This document shows positions 7,232-15,714 of a DNA stretch of 37,309 nucleotides, piece by piece. The DNA is from Acidobacteriota bacterium (GTDB taxonomy: Bacteria; Acidobacteriota; Terriglobia; Bryobacterales; Bryobacteraceae), in NCBI GenBank assembly GCA_016870915.1, contig VFZY01000040.1:1-37309 (forward strand), written 5' to 3'. Each line of letters starts with the position of its first letter. Within the stretch, counting starts at the first letter, position 1. Position numbers and translations under genes: made by a program. The notes under the pieces are model-generated. The model searched no databases. It worked only from the letters and a program-made list of their open reading frames with translations, and was not told the origin of the DNA.

Positions 7232-8923
7232 ATGATTCGCGCCGCCGCCGTCCTGGTTGCCCTGACCCTCCGCGCGCAAGCGGAGATCGATCAGCGGCTT
7301 GGCGTCCGCATTCCGATGCGCGACGGCGTCCGGCTGAGCGCGAACATCTTTCTGCCGGCGCCTGAGGGCCGCTGGCCGGCCTTGCTGGTGCGCACGCCGT
7401 ACAGCAAGGGCAGGGAACCCCCGCCCCAATACCGGCCGTTTGCCGGCCGCGGGTATGTCGTTGTGGTTCAGGATGTGCGTGGACGTCACGAATCGGAAGG
7501 GGCGTTTCGCCCGTTTGAACAGGAAGCGCCGGACGGCGATGACACCTTGAACTGGATGGCCCGTCAGCCCTGGTGCAACGGACGGATCGGCATGCTGGGC
7601 GGGTCTTATTCCGGCATGGCCCAGTGGAAGGCAGCCACCACGGCGAACCCTCACCTCAAGGCGATTTTCCCGGTGGTTTCGGGCGTTGACGACTACACGG
7701 ACCGCTTCTATTCCACCGGCGGCGCCATCAAGCTGGGTCACCGGCTTCAGTGGCTGGCCGAGAACCTGCGCGCTCCCGGATTCCCGCTCCCCGGGTTTTC
7801 GCAGTTCGTGCACAGCCTGCCGGTGCGGAACGCCGATCGCGCGGCCACCGGCCAAAGGCTGGATATCTTCCAGGCGGCGCTCGATCACCCGCACTATGAC
7901 TCGTTTTGGCGCGCCTTCAGCGTGCGGGAGCAGTTGCACAAGGTACGCGCGGCGGTGTTCTCCGTGGGTGGCTGGTTTGACAACAACGCTCAAAGCGAAC
8001 TGGAGGCGTTCGCCGCCATGCGCCGGATGGGGCGCCCGCACCGGATTCTCATCGGACCTTGGCCTCACAACATGTCCCAGAAGTTTCCCAACGCCGACTT
8101 CGGGCCGGAAGCCATGGAGCCCATCCGCCGCTACCAGTTGGAATGGTTCGACTACTGGCTGAAGGGCGAACAGAAAACGGTCCCGCCGCCGGCTCCCGCC
8201 GCCCGGTTTTTCCTGATGGGCGAGAACCGCTGGCATCACGAAACCGATTGGCCGCCCGCCCGCAGCGTGCCCACCGCCTTCTATCTGGATTCCGCCGGCC
8301 AGGCGAACACCGCCGACGGCGACGGCAGCCTGTTGACGCGCCCGGCGCGCCGCGACACCCAGGATGCCTACACGTACAACCCCCGCGACCCGGTGCCCAC
8401 TGAGGGCGGGCCGGTGTGCTGCAACCCCCAGGTGTTCCCGTGGGGCCCCCGGGATCAGCGAAAGGTGGAGGCCCGCCGCGACGTCCTGGTCTATTCCTCA
8501 CCCGTGCTTCGCGAAGGCGTCGAGGTGACCGGCCCGGTGCGAGCCGTGCTCTGGGTTTCCACTTCTACGTCCGACACCGATTTTACGGCCAAGCTGGTGG
8601 ATGTCATGCCCAGCGGCGAGTACCGCGGCATCACCGATGGCATCCTCCGCCTGCGGTATCGCGAGGGGCTGGACCGCGCCGTGCTCGCCAAGCCCGGGGA
8701 AGTCTACCGGATTGCCCTCGATCTGGGCGTGACCAGCCATCTGTTCGAGGCTGGACACCGGATTCGCGTCGAGGTCTCATCCAGCAATTTCCCCCGGTTT
8801 GACCGGAACCCCAACACCGGCCGGCCCATCGCCGATGAGACGGAGCTCCGGCCGGCCTCCCAGGTTCTTTACCACGGGCGGAAGTATCCTTCCCACCTGA
8901 TGCTTCCGGTGGCGCCACGATAG
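7232..8923 (+). CDS. Secreted CocE/NonD family alpha/beta-hydrolase
   Basis: A 563-residue hydrolase of the cocaine esterase / X-Pro dipeptidyl-peptidase class. The first 17 residues (MIRAAAVLVALTLRAQA) are a signal peptide, so it acts in the periplasm or outside the cell. The N-terminal part shows IPMRDGVRLSANIFLP and LVRTPYSKG, then YVVVVQDVRGRHESEG, and the nucleophile elbow GGSYSGM with Ser125. The catalytic Asp and His are expected in the middle region with HRILIGPWPHN (family knowledge). The C-terminal 200 residues (TGPVRAVLWVSTSTSDTDFT... VEVSSSNFPRFDRNPNTG) form the jelly-roll domain of this family. Full length. Substrate (acyl ester or peptide) cannot be told from sequence. Confidence 0.93.
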   Translation: MIRAAAVLVALTLRAQAEIDQRLGVRIPMRDGVRLSANIFLPAPEGRWPALLVRTPYSKGREPPPQYRPFAGRGYVVVVQDVRGRHESEGAFRPFEQEAPDGDDTLNWMARQPWCNGRIGMLGGSYSGMAQWKAATTANPHLKAIFPVVSGVDDYTDRFYSTGGAIKLGHRLQWLAENLRAPGFPLPGFSQFVHSLPVRNADRAATGQRLDIFQAALDHPHYDSFWRAFSVREQLHKVRAAVFSVGGWFDNNAQSELEAFAAMRRMGRPHRILIGPWPHNMSQKFPNADFGPEAMEPIRRYQLEWFDYWLKGEQKTVPPPAPAARFFLMGENRWHHETDWPPARSVPTAFYLDSAGQANTADGDGSLLTRPARRDTQDAYTYNPRDPVPTEGGPVCCNPQVFPWGPRDQRKVEARRDVLVYSSPVLREGVEVTGPVRAVLWVSTSTSDTDFTAKLVDVMPSGEYRGITDGILRLRYREGLDRAVLAKPGEVYRIALDLGVTSHLFEAGHRIRVEVSSSNFPRFDRNPNTGRPIADETELRPASQVLYHGRKYPSHLMLPVAPR

Positions 8924-8980
8924 ACGCCGGGAGGTCCCCGCCGGGGCTGCACGGATTGGCCGGCGGCAGCGTCATACCGT

Positions 8981-10627
8981 ATGAAGGAGTGCCCTCGGGG
9001 CCCGATGACGGCCGACAAAGCGAAACAGCAGCAGCTTGAACAGGAGACGGCGGAGGCGCGCCATCTCGCCGGGCGCTACCGGTGCGACTTTGTCGACCTG
9101 CGGGAAGCCAAGATCGATCACGACCTGCTCAAGACCGTCCAGGTGGACCTGATGTTCCGCTACAACTTCGTTCCCCTGGCGGCGCAGAACGGCACTCTTG
9201 AGATCGCCCTGGCGGACCCGCGGAACCTGCATCTGGTCGACGAACTGACGCTGCTTCTGGGCAAGAAACTGCGGGTGAAGGTGGCCACGCTTTCGCAGAT
9301 TTCGGACCTCCTCAAGAAGACCGAGCAGTCGCAGCGCGTGCTGGAAGAGGTGACTGAAGGCTTCACGCTCGACGTGGTGGGCGACGAGGAGAACCGGGAA
9401 GAGACGCTTTCCATCGACCGTCTGGCGGCCGAGGACAGCGACATCGCGCCGGTGATCAAGCTGGTGGACACCACCATCTTCAACGCCCTTGAGCGCCGTG
9501 CCTCCGACATCCACATTGAGACCCGCGACCAGGAAGTGGCGATCAAGTACCGCATTGACGGCGTGCTGCATTACGCCATGCCGCCCATCGCCAAGGATTG
9601 GCATTCCACCATCATCAGCCGCATCAAGGTGATGAGCGAACTCGATATCGCCGAGCGCCGCGTGCCCCAGGATGGCCGTTTCCGCGTGCGGTACAAGGGC
9701 CGTCTGATCGACTTTCGCGTCTCGGTGATGCCGACGATTCATGGCGAGGACGCCGTGCTGCGCGTGCTCGACAAGGAGTCGATGAGCGAGAAGTTCTCGA
9801 AGCTTTCGCTCGATGTGGTGGGTTTCTCGGACGACGACCTGGTGAAGTTCCGGCGCTACATCAAGGAGCCGTATGGAATGGTGCTGGTGACCGGGCCCAC
9901 CGGGTCCGGCAAGACCACCACGCTCTACGCCGCCTTGAGCGAAATCAAGAATGACGAGGACAAGATCATCACCATCGAGGATCCCGTCGAGTATCAGATC
10001 AAGGGCATTACGCAGATTCCGGTGAACGAAAAGAAGGGGCTAACGTTTGCCCGCGGGCTGCGGTCCATTCTGCGTCATGATCCCGACAAGGTGATGGTGG
10101 GCGAAATCCGCGACCAGGAGACCGCCCAGATCGCCATCAACGCCGCGCTCACCGGCCACCTTGTGTTCACCACGGTTCACGCCAACAATGTGCTTGATGT
10201 GTTGGGGCGGTTCCTCAACATGGGCGTTGAGGCGTATAACTTCGTTTCGGCGTTGAACTGCATTCTGGCCCAGCGCCTGGTGCGCATGATCTGCCCGCAC
10301 TGCAAGACGTTCGTCCGGTACCCGGATTCCCTGTTGATCGAAAGCGGCCTCGATCCCGCCGAATGGCGAGAGATCGACTTCGCCGAGGGTGCGGGTTGCT
10401 TTGAGTGCGGCGGTACGGGTTTCCGCGGCCGCACCGCGATCCATGAACTGCTCGACCTGACGGAGCGCATCCGCGAGATGATCCTTGACCGGCGGCCCAC
10501 GTCGCAGATCCGGACCATGGCGCGCGAGGAGGGGATGACGTTCCTGCGTGAGTCGGCCGTGGAGAAGGTGCGGCTGGGGATCACGACCCTGCGCGAGATC
10601 AACAAGGTGACATTCATTGAGGCTTGA
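8981..10627 (+). CDS. GspE/PilB-type secretion or pilus assembly ATPase
   Basis: A 548-residue traffic ATPase that powers pilus or pseudopilus assembly at the inner membrane. The N-terminal domain is of the MshEN/GspE-N type (VPLAAQNGTLEIALADPRNL). The ATPase core has Walker A GPTGSGKTTT near residue 305, an Asp box DPVEYQIKGITQIPVNEK, a His box and LRSILRHDPDKVMVGEIRD. A zinc site is made by C438/C441 (CPHC) and C473/C476 (CFECGG). The start could be ATG 8981 or ATG 9005 (MTADKAKQQQ); I kept the longer one. It opens a six-gene operon with spacing of 3 bases to the next gene. B/PilB assembly type is favoured over PilT because of the N-terminal domain and zinc site. Confidence 0.95.
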   Translation: MKECPRGPMTADKAKQQQLEQETAEARHLAGRYRCDFVDLREAKIDHDLLKTVQVDLMFRYNFVPLAAQNGTLEIALADPRNLHLVDELTLLLGKKLRVKVATLSQISDLLKKTEQSQRVLEEVTEGFTLDVVGDEENREETLSIDRLAAEDSDIAPVIKLVDTTIFNALERRASDIHIETRDQEVAIKYRIDGVLHYAMPPIAKDWHSTIISRIKVMSELDIAERRVPQDGRFRVRYKGRLIDFRVSVMPTIHGEDAVLRVLDKESMSEKFSKLSLDVVGFSDDDLVKFRRYIKEPYGMVLVTGPTGSGKTTTLYAALSEIKNDEDKIITIEDPVEYQIKGITQIPVNEKKGLTFARGLRSILRHDPDKVMVGEIRDQETAQIAINAALTGHLVFTTVHANNVLDVLGRFLNMGVEAYNFVSALNCILAQRLVRMICPHCKTFVRYPDSLLIESGLDPAEWREIDFAEGAGCFECGGTGFRGRTAIHELLDLTERIREMILDRRPTSQIRTMAREEGMTFLRESAVEKVRLGITTLREINKVTFIEA

Positions 10628-10630
10628 CCG

Positions 10631-11518
10631 ATGAGCTTCGCACGAAAGCTGATGCGGCTGATCGAGGACCCGCCGCCCTCACATATCTTCGAGATCTCGG
10701 AGTCCGGCATCGCCTACGCTGTTCGCCTGCCCACGTTGAAGACAGGCTTTGAGCCGTTTCCGGAGCCGATGGTTTCGGTTTCGCCGCTGCACGACAATGT
10801 CACGGCGCCCGACGCGCTGGAGGAGTTTGTGGCGTCCCGTTTTGGGGGACAGGCCGGGCGCAAGCGGCCTGCCGTGCTGATTCTGCCCGATTTCTGCGGC
10901 CGCGTGGCGGTGCTGGATTTCGACAGCTTTCCGGCGGACCCGGCCGAGCAGGCCGAGTTGGTTCGGTTCCGGGTGAAAAAGAGCGTTCCCTACGATCTGG
11001 ATTCGGCGGCGGTGGCGTTTGCGCCCCAGGGCGGCCGCGGCAAGCAGCAGGAAGTGGTGGTGGCGCTGGTGGCGATGGAAGTGGTGTCCCGGTACGAGGC
11101 GCCGTTCCGGGCCGCCGGTTTCCATCCCGGGTTTGTGACCACTTCGGCGCTGGCCTCGCTGGCCCTGGCGCCAAGGACCGGTGTGGCGATCATGGCGCGC
11201 CTGCATGGCCGGTTAATGACGGTTTCGGTGACCGATCGCGGTGCGGTGAAGCTCGTGCGGTCCGTGGAGTTGCCGGAGTTGAACGAAGAGGAAGCCTCGG
11301 CGGTGCTGTTCCCGACGATGGCCTTTATCGAAGATGAGTTGAAGAGCCGGCCGGACGTGGTGCGGCACTGTGGGTTCGAGCCCTGGAGCGGCACGCTGCT
11401 CGACCTGCTGGGCCGCGAGTTCGGTGTGGCGACGGAGCCGCTCAGCACACCCATGGGCCTGGCGAAGCCGTACAACTGCGGGCTGCTGGGACAACTCGCC
11501 GCCGGGGAGGCGATGTAG
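10631..11518 (+). CDS. PilM/GspL-like pilus assembly protein
   Basis: A 295-residue cytoplasmic protein placed where PilM sits in pilMNOP operons. It reads as a reduced actin-like (ASKHA) fold: FEISESGIAYAV near residue 17, VLILPDFCGRVAVLDFDSFP, then LVRFRVKKSVPYDLDSAAVA, which is a clear counterpart of the PilM segment ending in K-x-x-P-Y. The second half has LMTVSVTDRGAVKLVRSVEL. It lacks a membrane segment, unlike GspL, so PilM is the closer match. It starts 3 bases after the ATPase stop and is followed at 2 bases by the PilN-like gene. Expected role (from the family): dock the N-terminus of PilN and link it to the ATPase. Confidence 0.82.
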   Translation: MSFARKLMRLIEDPPPSHIFEISESGIAYAVRLPTLKTGFEPFPEPMVSVSPLHDNVTAPDALEEFVASRFGGQAGRKRPAVLILPDFCGRVAVLDFDSFPADPAEQAELVRFRVKKSVPYDLDSAAVAFAPQGGRGKQQEVVVALVAMEVVSRYEAPFRAAGFHPGFVTTSALASLALAPRTGVAIMARLHGRLMTVSVTDRGAVKLVRSVELPELNEEEASAVLFPTMAFIEDELKSRPDVVRHCGFEPWSGTLLDLLGREFGVATEPLSTPMGLAKPYNCGLLGQLAAGEAM

Positions 11519-11520
11519 CG

Positions 11521-12090
11521 ATGGCGCAGTTGCGCATCAATCTGGCCAGTGAGCCGTTCCGGCGCGACCGCCCGGTCCTTGTGGCCGGGGCGGCCATGGC
11601 CGTGGCGTTGACTGGTCTGCTGACCCTGCTGATCCTATTGGTTCTGGGCGAACGCGACCATTCGCGCGATGCCCGCGAGACCCTGGCATCGCTTGAAACG
11701 CAGACGGCCAAGGTAACCCAGGAGCGGGCGCGTCTGGAAGCCGTGCTGCGCCGGCCGGAGAATGCCGAGGTGTTTGACCGCAGCGTGTTCCTGAACGCCC
11801 TGCTGTCGCGCAAGGGGATCAGTTGGACGCGGCTGTTTGCGGACCTGGAGAGCGTGATGCCGCACAACGTACGCCTGGTGTCCATCCGGCCGCAGGTGAC
11901 ATCGCAGAACCAGGTGGTGCTGGACATGGTGGTGGCGGCGCAGGCCACAGAGCCGGTGATCCAGTTCACGATGAAGCTTGAGGGGTCGCCGGTGTTCGGA
12001 TCGGTGGCGGTGGCGAACTCATTGCCGCCGTCACAGACGGATCCGCTGTACCGGTACCGCATCACGGTGAACTATGCCCAGAAACTTTAG
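11521..12090 (+). CDS. PilN-like fimbrial assembly protein
   Basis: A 189-residue bitopic protein. The N-terminus RINLASEPFRRDRP is the PilN cytoplasmic tail (consensus INLLP-type) that binds PilM. One membrane segment follows at about residues 20-42 (VLVAGAAMAVALTGLLTLLI). Then comes a coiled coil (SLETQTAKVTQERARLEAVL) and a small periplasmic alpha/beta domain with WTRLFADLESVMPHNVRLVS. Length and layout match the family. It overlaps the PilO-like gene by 17 bases, so the two products are probably made in equal amounts, as expected for PilN/PilO heterodimers. Confidence 0.87.
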   Translation: MAQLRINLASEPFRRDRPVLVAGAAMAVALTGLLTLLILLVLGERDHSRDARETLASLETQTAKVTQERARLEAVLRRPENAEVFDRSVFLNALLSRKGISWTRLFADLESVMPHNVRLVSIRPQVTSQNQVVLDMVVAAQATEPVIQFTMKLEGSPVFGSVAVANSLPPSQTDPLYRYRITVNYAQKL

Positions 12091-12742
12091 CCTTCTTCCG
12101 GGCGGTCTGGCGGGGCTGCGCAACCCCCGGGCGGCGGTGCGGGTTCTGATCGCCGTGCTGGTGTTTGCCAATCTGGCTGCGTTTGCGCTGGTTCTGTATC
12201 CCCCCGGGGGGTCCGCCGAGGACCTGGAGCGCGAGATCAACTCGCAGCGGAAGGCCATTGCCGCCGGCGAGCGCCGTAATCGGGAGTTGAAGGCGCTGGC
12301 CGACAAGGTGGAGGCGGCCCGCAAACAGGGCGACGGCTTCATGCTGAAGTACTTCATCGATCGGCGGGTGGCCTCATCCACCATCGTTTCCGAACTGGCG
12401 AACGCGGCCAAGGAAGCTGGCATGAAGCCGAAGGAACATGCCTTCATTTTCGATGCCGTGGATGGCAGCGACACGGTGACCATGATGAACATCACGGCGA
12501 ACTACGAGGGCACGTATTCGGATCTGATCCACTTTGTGAACCGGCTGGACCGCTCGCCGCGATTTCTCATCATCGACAGTCTGACCGCGGCGCCGCAGCA
12601 GCAGGGCGGCCAGTTGAATGTCGCGGTGCGGATCAACGCGTTTGTCGAAGAGCATGCGGCGCCACAGGGGCTTCCCACCCTTACGCCCGCGGCGGTGACG
12701 GCGCCCGTTGAGCCGCCGGCGCCGGGAGGTCCCACGCAATGA
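12074..12742 (+). CDS. PilO-like pilus assembly protein
   Basis: A 222-residue inner-membrane protein with a short cytoplasmic N-terminus, a membrane segment at about residues 24-43 (VLIAVLVFANLAAFALVLYP), a coiled coil (EDLEREINSQRKAIAAGERR) and a periplasmic ferredoxin-like domain (VNRLDRSPRFLIIDSL is the family's typical strand-helix part). The last 35 residues are Pro/Ala-rich. The ATG at 12074 lies inside the end of the PilN-like gene, and its TGA overlaps the ATG of the next gene by 4 bases (ATGA). Such coupling supports a stoichiometric PilN-PilO-PilP complex. Confidence 0.85.
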   Translation: MPRNFSLLPGGLAGLRNPRAAVRVLIAVLVFANLAAFALVLYPPGGSAEDLEREINSQRKAIAAGERRNRELKALADKVEAARKQGDGFMLKYFIDRRVASSTIVSELANAAKEAGMKPKEHAFIFDAVDGSDTVTMMNITANYEGTYSDLIHFVNRLDRSPRFLIIDSLTAAPQQQGGQLNVAVRINAFVEEHAAPQGLPTLTPAAVTAPVEPPAPGGPTQ

Positions 12743-13497
12743 CGCTCGGCGCGGAACCGAAGAAAATCGCGGCGCTTGTGGTGCTGATGGGCGTGGCGGC
12801 AGGGGTGTTGTACATCAACGTCTTCTCGGACGAGGAGCCTGCGCGGCCGGTAACGGCGCCTTCCGCGGCCCCGTCGAACGCGGCTGCACCGCCGGTCACT
12901 CCGGCGCCGGCGTCCGGCGCGGCGGCCAATCCTCCGGCGGCGGGACCCAACATCTCGCGCGGCACCGCCCGCGGGGGACGCGGCGGCGCGGAGTTCCGGC
13001 CGTCGCTGCGGCCCAAACGGCCCGAGGATCGCGCCGACCCCACAACGGTGGACCCGACGCTCCGCATTGACCTGATCAGTCGGCTGGAGACCGTGCTTGC
13101 GGGTAGCGGCGGACGGAGTCTGTTCGAGTTTTCCACCGCCCCTCCACCGCCCGCGGTGGCCGCCAAGCCGGCCAAGCCGGAGCCGAAGATCATTCCCGGC
13201 CCGGTGTCGCCGGTGAAACTGGAACCGGCCGACACGGCCAAGGTGGATCCCGGTCCGCCGCCCAAGGCCAAGGCGCCGCCCATTCCGTTGAAGTACTACG
13301 GCTATTCGTCGGGCCGGGGGTCCGGACGGCGTGCCTTCTTCCTGGATGGCGAGGACATACTGGTCGCTGGGGAGGGTGAGATAATGAAGAAGAAGTACAA
13401 AGTGGTTCGCATCGGCGTGAATTCCGTCGAGATGCAGGACGTTGATTTCGAGGATGACCGGCAGACGCTGGTGCTGGAAGAACAAGCCGGTTTTTGA
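12739..13497 (+). CDS. PilP/GspC-like periplasmic protein
   Basis: A 252-residue protein with one N-terminal membrane segment (about 10-28, KIAALVVLMGVAAGVLYINV), a long Pro/Ala/Gly linker (about 32-190), and a small beta domain at the C-terminus: PLKYYGYSSG, then RAFFLDGEDILVAGEGEI, KKYKVVRIGVNSVEMQDVDF and QTLVLEEQ. This order is the homology-region fold of GspC and PilP, which contacts the secretin. The membrane anchor resembles GspC, the operon position resembles PilP. A secretin gene, its expected partner, is not in the window. The downstream gene follows after 126 bases. Confidence 0.78.
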   Translation: MTLGAEPKKIAALVVLMGVAAGVLYINVFSDEEPARPVTAPSAAPSNAAAPPVTPAPASGAAANPPAAGPNISRGTARGGRGGAEFRPSLRPKRPEDRADPTTVDPTLRIDLISRLETVLAGSGGRSLFEFSTAPPPPAVAAKPAKPEPKIIPGPVSPVKLEPADTAKVDPGPPPKAKAPPIPLKYYGYSSGRGSGRRAFFLDGEDILVAGEGEIMKKKYKVVRIGVNSVEMQDVDFEDDRQTLVLEEQAGF

Positions 13498-13623
13498 GGC
13501 GGATTGTGTGAAGCGGTTCCCTGAGAGCTTGGTCGAAACTCCGGGCCAGCCGGCGCTCCCTTGCGGTCGCGGCCCGGAACGCGGGGCAGGTGTCCGGGGC
13601 GCGCGGGCCAGCGAGGAAGTGCT

Positions 13624-15432
13624 ATGAACGTGCGGCGAACAAGGCGGAACCAGGGTGGCTTCGCGCTGTTGCTGGTGTTTGCGATGTCGGCCGCGATCGC
13701 GGTGCTGCTCTACACCGAGATGCCCCGGGTGCTGTTCCAATCCGTGCGTGTGAAGGAGCAGACCCTCATCGACCGCGGCGAAAGTTACAAGCGCGGCATC
13801 CAGCTTTTCTACCGTAAGTTCCGGCGCTATCCGGCCACGCTCGACGAACTTGAAAAACAGGGCGAGCAACGCTTCCTGCGCCGCCGGTACAAAGATCCGA
13901 TGACGGATAAGGACGAATGGCGCCTCATCAACATCGGCCCTGCCGGGCTGACGAATTCGAAGGTTCAGAAGCCTGGTCAGGGTATGGGTCAAGGGGCGGG
14001 CCAGGAAGGCCAGAAAGACCAGAAGGCCGAGAACCGGAATACATTTACCAGCGAAGGCTCGATTGTGGGCGGCGGTCTGCCGAACGGCCAGCAGCCAGTG
14101 AATCTGGCGCTGCAGAGGCGGGGCAGCGATCGGGGGCCCACCAGCGGCGCGAGCGGCTTTCCGGGCACCGGCCAGGACTTGCAGCCCGGCCTGCCTCAGC
14201 AGGACCCACTCAGTAATCCAGCCAATCCCGGCCAGCCGTTTCCTCCCGGAACGTTTCCCGTGAATCCGCAGCAGTTTCCCGGCGATCAGCAGGGTGCTCC
14301 CGGCCAGAACATGCCCGGGCAGGGCTTCCCGGGTCAGAATCTTCCGGCGTTCCCTGGACAGCAGCCATTTCCGGTTCAGCAGCCGTTCCCGGGCCAGCCG
14401 TTCCCGGGCCAGCAGCCGTTTCCAGGCCAGCAGCCGTTTCCAATAGTTCAACCCGGTCAACCGCAGCCGTACCCTGGGCAACAGCCCTTCCCGGTGGTGC
14501 AACCGGGCCAGCCGCAGCCATATCCGGGCCAGCAACCTTACCCTGGCCAGCAACCTTACCCTGGCCAGCAGCCCTACCCTGGCCAGCAGCCCTACCCTGG
14601 CCAGCAGCCCTACCCCGGCCAGCAGCCGTATCCTGGACAGCCTGCTCAGCCGTTTCCCGGAGGGCAGCCCTTTCCGCTGAACCAGCCGAGTACCCAACCG
14701 TATCCCGGCAGCCAACCATACCCTGGCGGCCAGCCTTACCCGGGGGCTCAGCCGCTCCCGGTGATTCAGCCGGTGCAGAATCAGCAGCCCTTCCCGTATC
14801 CGGGCCAGGCGCCGAACCCGCAGCAGGGGTTTCCGCAATCGTATCCGGGAGTCGCCAGTTCCCAAACCGGCGGGCAGGTTGCGACCCCGGTCGCGACCCC
14901 GGGCGGCAACGCCGGGCTCGACATGATCCGGAACCTGCTCACCACACCGCGCCCGGGTGGCGCGCCGCCTGGATTGACCGGCGGCCCGGCGGCGCCCGTG
15001 ATGAGCGGCATTGCCGGCGTGGCCAGCAAGTACGAATCCGAGGGAATCAAGGTCTACAACGAGCGGTCCAAGTACGATGAGTGGGAGTTTGTCTACGACT
15101 ATTCGAAGGACAAGTCGATGACGGGCGGCGGGTTCAACCCCGGGGGGCAAGGGTTTGGCACCACACCGGGCGCCGCGCAGGGCTTCGGTTCGGGTGCTCA
15201 ACAAGGCGGGGGCGGATTCGGTTTCGGGAACAGTTCGTCTTTTGGAAACAGTTCAGGCTCAAACAGTTCGGGTGGGAACAGTTCCGGTGGAAACAACAAT
15301 CAATCGCAATCGTCGGGAAGCTCGGGAACCGGCTCCATTGGAACCGGGTCAACGGTGGGCGCCCCGGCGGCACCGCCGCCCAAGACACCCACCGAGCCCG
15401 TCCCGTTCGGGCCCTCCCGCCGCAATCAATAG
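13624..15432 (+). CDS. Pseudopilin-like protein with inserted Pro/Gln-rich repeat domain
   Basis: A 602-residue protein with a prepilin-type N-terminus: basic NVRRTRRNQGG followed by FALLLVFAMSAAIAVLLY. The cleavage would fall after G, and position +5 is Leu rather than Glu, as in GspK-type minor pseudopilins. A conserved globular part follows (RGESYKRGIQLFYRKFRRYP, RFLRRRYKDPMT, DEWRLINIGPAG) up to about residue 115. Residues about 190-430 are Pro/Gln/Gly-rich with PYPGQQ and PFPGQQ repeats. Then a conserved-looking block returns (GIAGVASKYESEGIKVYNER, EWEFVYDYSKD, about 455-500), and a Gly/Ser/Asn-rich tail ends the protein. ATG 13624 is preceded by GAGGAAG. Its stop touches a 93-bp repeat array. 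The role is inferred to be a pilus subunit or surface-exposed tip component. Confidence 0.85.
   Translation: MNVRRTRRNQGGFALLLVFAMSAAIAVLLYTEMPRVLFQSVRVKEQTLIDRGESYKRGIQLFYRKFRRYPATLDELEKQGEQRFLRRRYKDPMTDKDEWRLINIGPAGLTNSKVQKPGQGMGQGAGQEGQKDQKAENRNTFTSEGSIVGGGLPNGQQPVNLALQRRGSDRGPTSGASGFPGTGQDLQPGLPQQDPLSNPANPGQPFPPGTFPVNPQQFPGDQQGAPGQNMPGQGFPGQNLPAFPGQQPFPVQQPFPGQPFPGQQPFPGQQPFPIVQPGQPQPYPGQQPFPVVQPGQPQPYPGQQPYPGQQPYPGQQPYPGQQPYPGQQPYPGQQPYPGQPAQPFPGGQPFPLNQPSTQPYPGSQPYPGGQPYPGAQPLPVIQPVQNQQPFPYPGQAPNPQQGFPQSYPGVASSQTGGQVATPVATPGGNAGLDMIRNLLTTPRPGGAPPGLTGGPAAPVMSGIAGVASKYESEGIKVYNERSKYDEWEFVYDYSKDKSMTGGGFNPGGQGFGTTPGAAQGFGSGAQQGGGGFGFGNSSSFGNSSGSNSSGGNSSGGNNNQSQSSGSSGTGSIGTGSTVGAPAAPPPKTPTEPVPFGPSRRNQ
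14518..14643 (+). repeat. Seven 18-bp tandem units encoding PYPGQQ
   Basis: Seven consecutive 18-base units encode Pro-Tyr-Pro-Gly-Gln-Gln (the last reads PYPGQP). Units 2-6 differ only at wobble positions, which points to recent slippage or recombination. Looser PFPGQQ/PYPGSQ copies extend the tract to roughly 14340-14850. Confidence 0.95.
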
Positions 15433-15709
15433 CGCAAAGGCCCCTCCGTCGCGGCTCCAAACGTCCAGGAACAAGCGACTTAACGGAGAGCCGGAGCGAG
15501 TCCGTCTTGCGCGGTTCCTCAAAAGCGCAAAGGCCGCTCCGGCGCGGCTCCAAACGTCCAGGAACAAGCGACTTAACGGAGAGCCGGAGCGAGTCCGTCT
15601 TGCGCGGTTCCTCAAAAGCGCAAAGGCCGCTCCGGCGCGGCTCCACACGTCCAGGAACAAGCGACTGAACGGAGAGCCGGAGCGAGTCCGTCTTGCGCGG
15701 TTCCTCAAA
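15431..15709. repeat. Three tandem copies of a 93-bp element
   Basis: Units begin at 15431, 15524 and 15617 with AGCGCAAAGGC and end in GCGGTTCCTCAAA. The first differs at a few bases; the second and third are nearly identical. Within units 2 and 3 there are nested inverted repeats: GCGCAA near the start with TTGCGC near the end, and inside them GCTCCGGC with GCCGGAGC, so each unit could fold into a long hairpin. The first unit overlaps the stop codon of the pseudopilin-like gene, and the array ends 5 bases from the stop of the convergent slipin-like gene. The 93-base period keeps all frames open, so antisense open frames through it are artefacts. Confidence 0.95.
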
Positions 15710-15714
15710 AGCGA

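Noticed and set aside
12502-15204. A 900-codon open frame on the minus strand, antisense to the PilO- to pseudopilin-like genes
   Set aside because: It mirrors real genes with recognisable domains, has low-complexity Arg/Leu-rich sequence and arises from GC-rich codon bias and the 18-bp repeats.
15431-15709. Possible CRISPR array or repeat-protein gene
   Set aside because: Units are 93 bases, directly abutting, without spacers. The open frames on both strands result from a period divisible by three and have no start signals.
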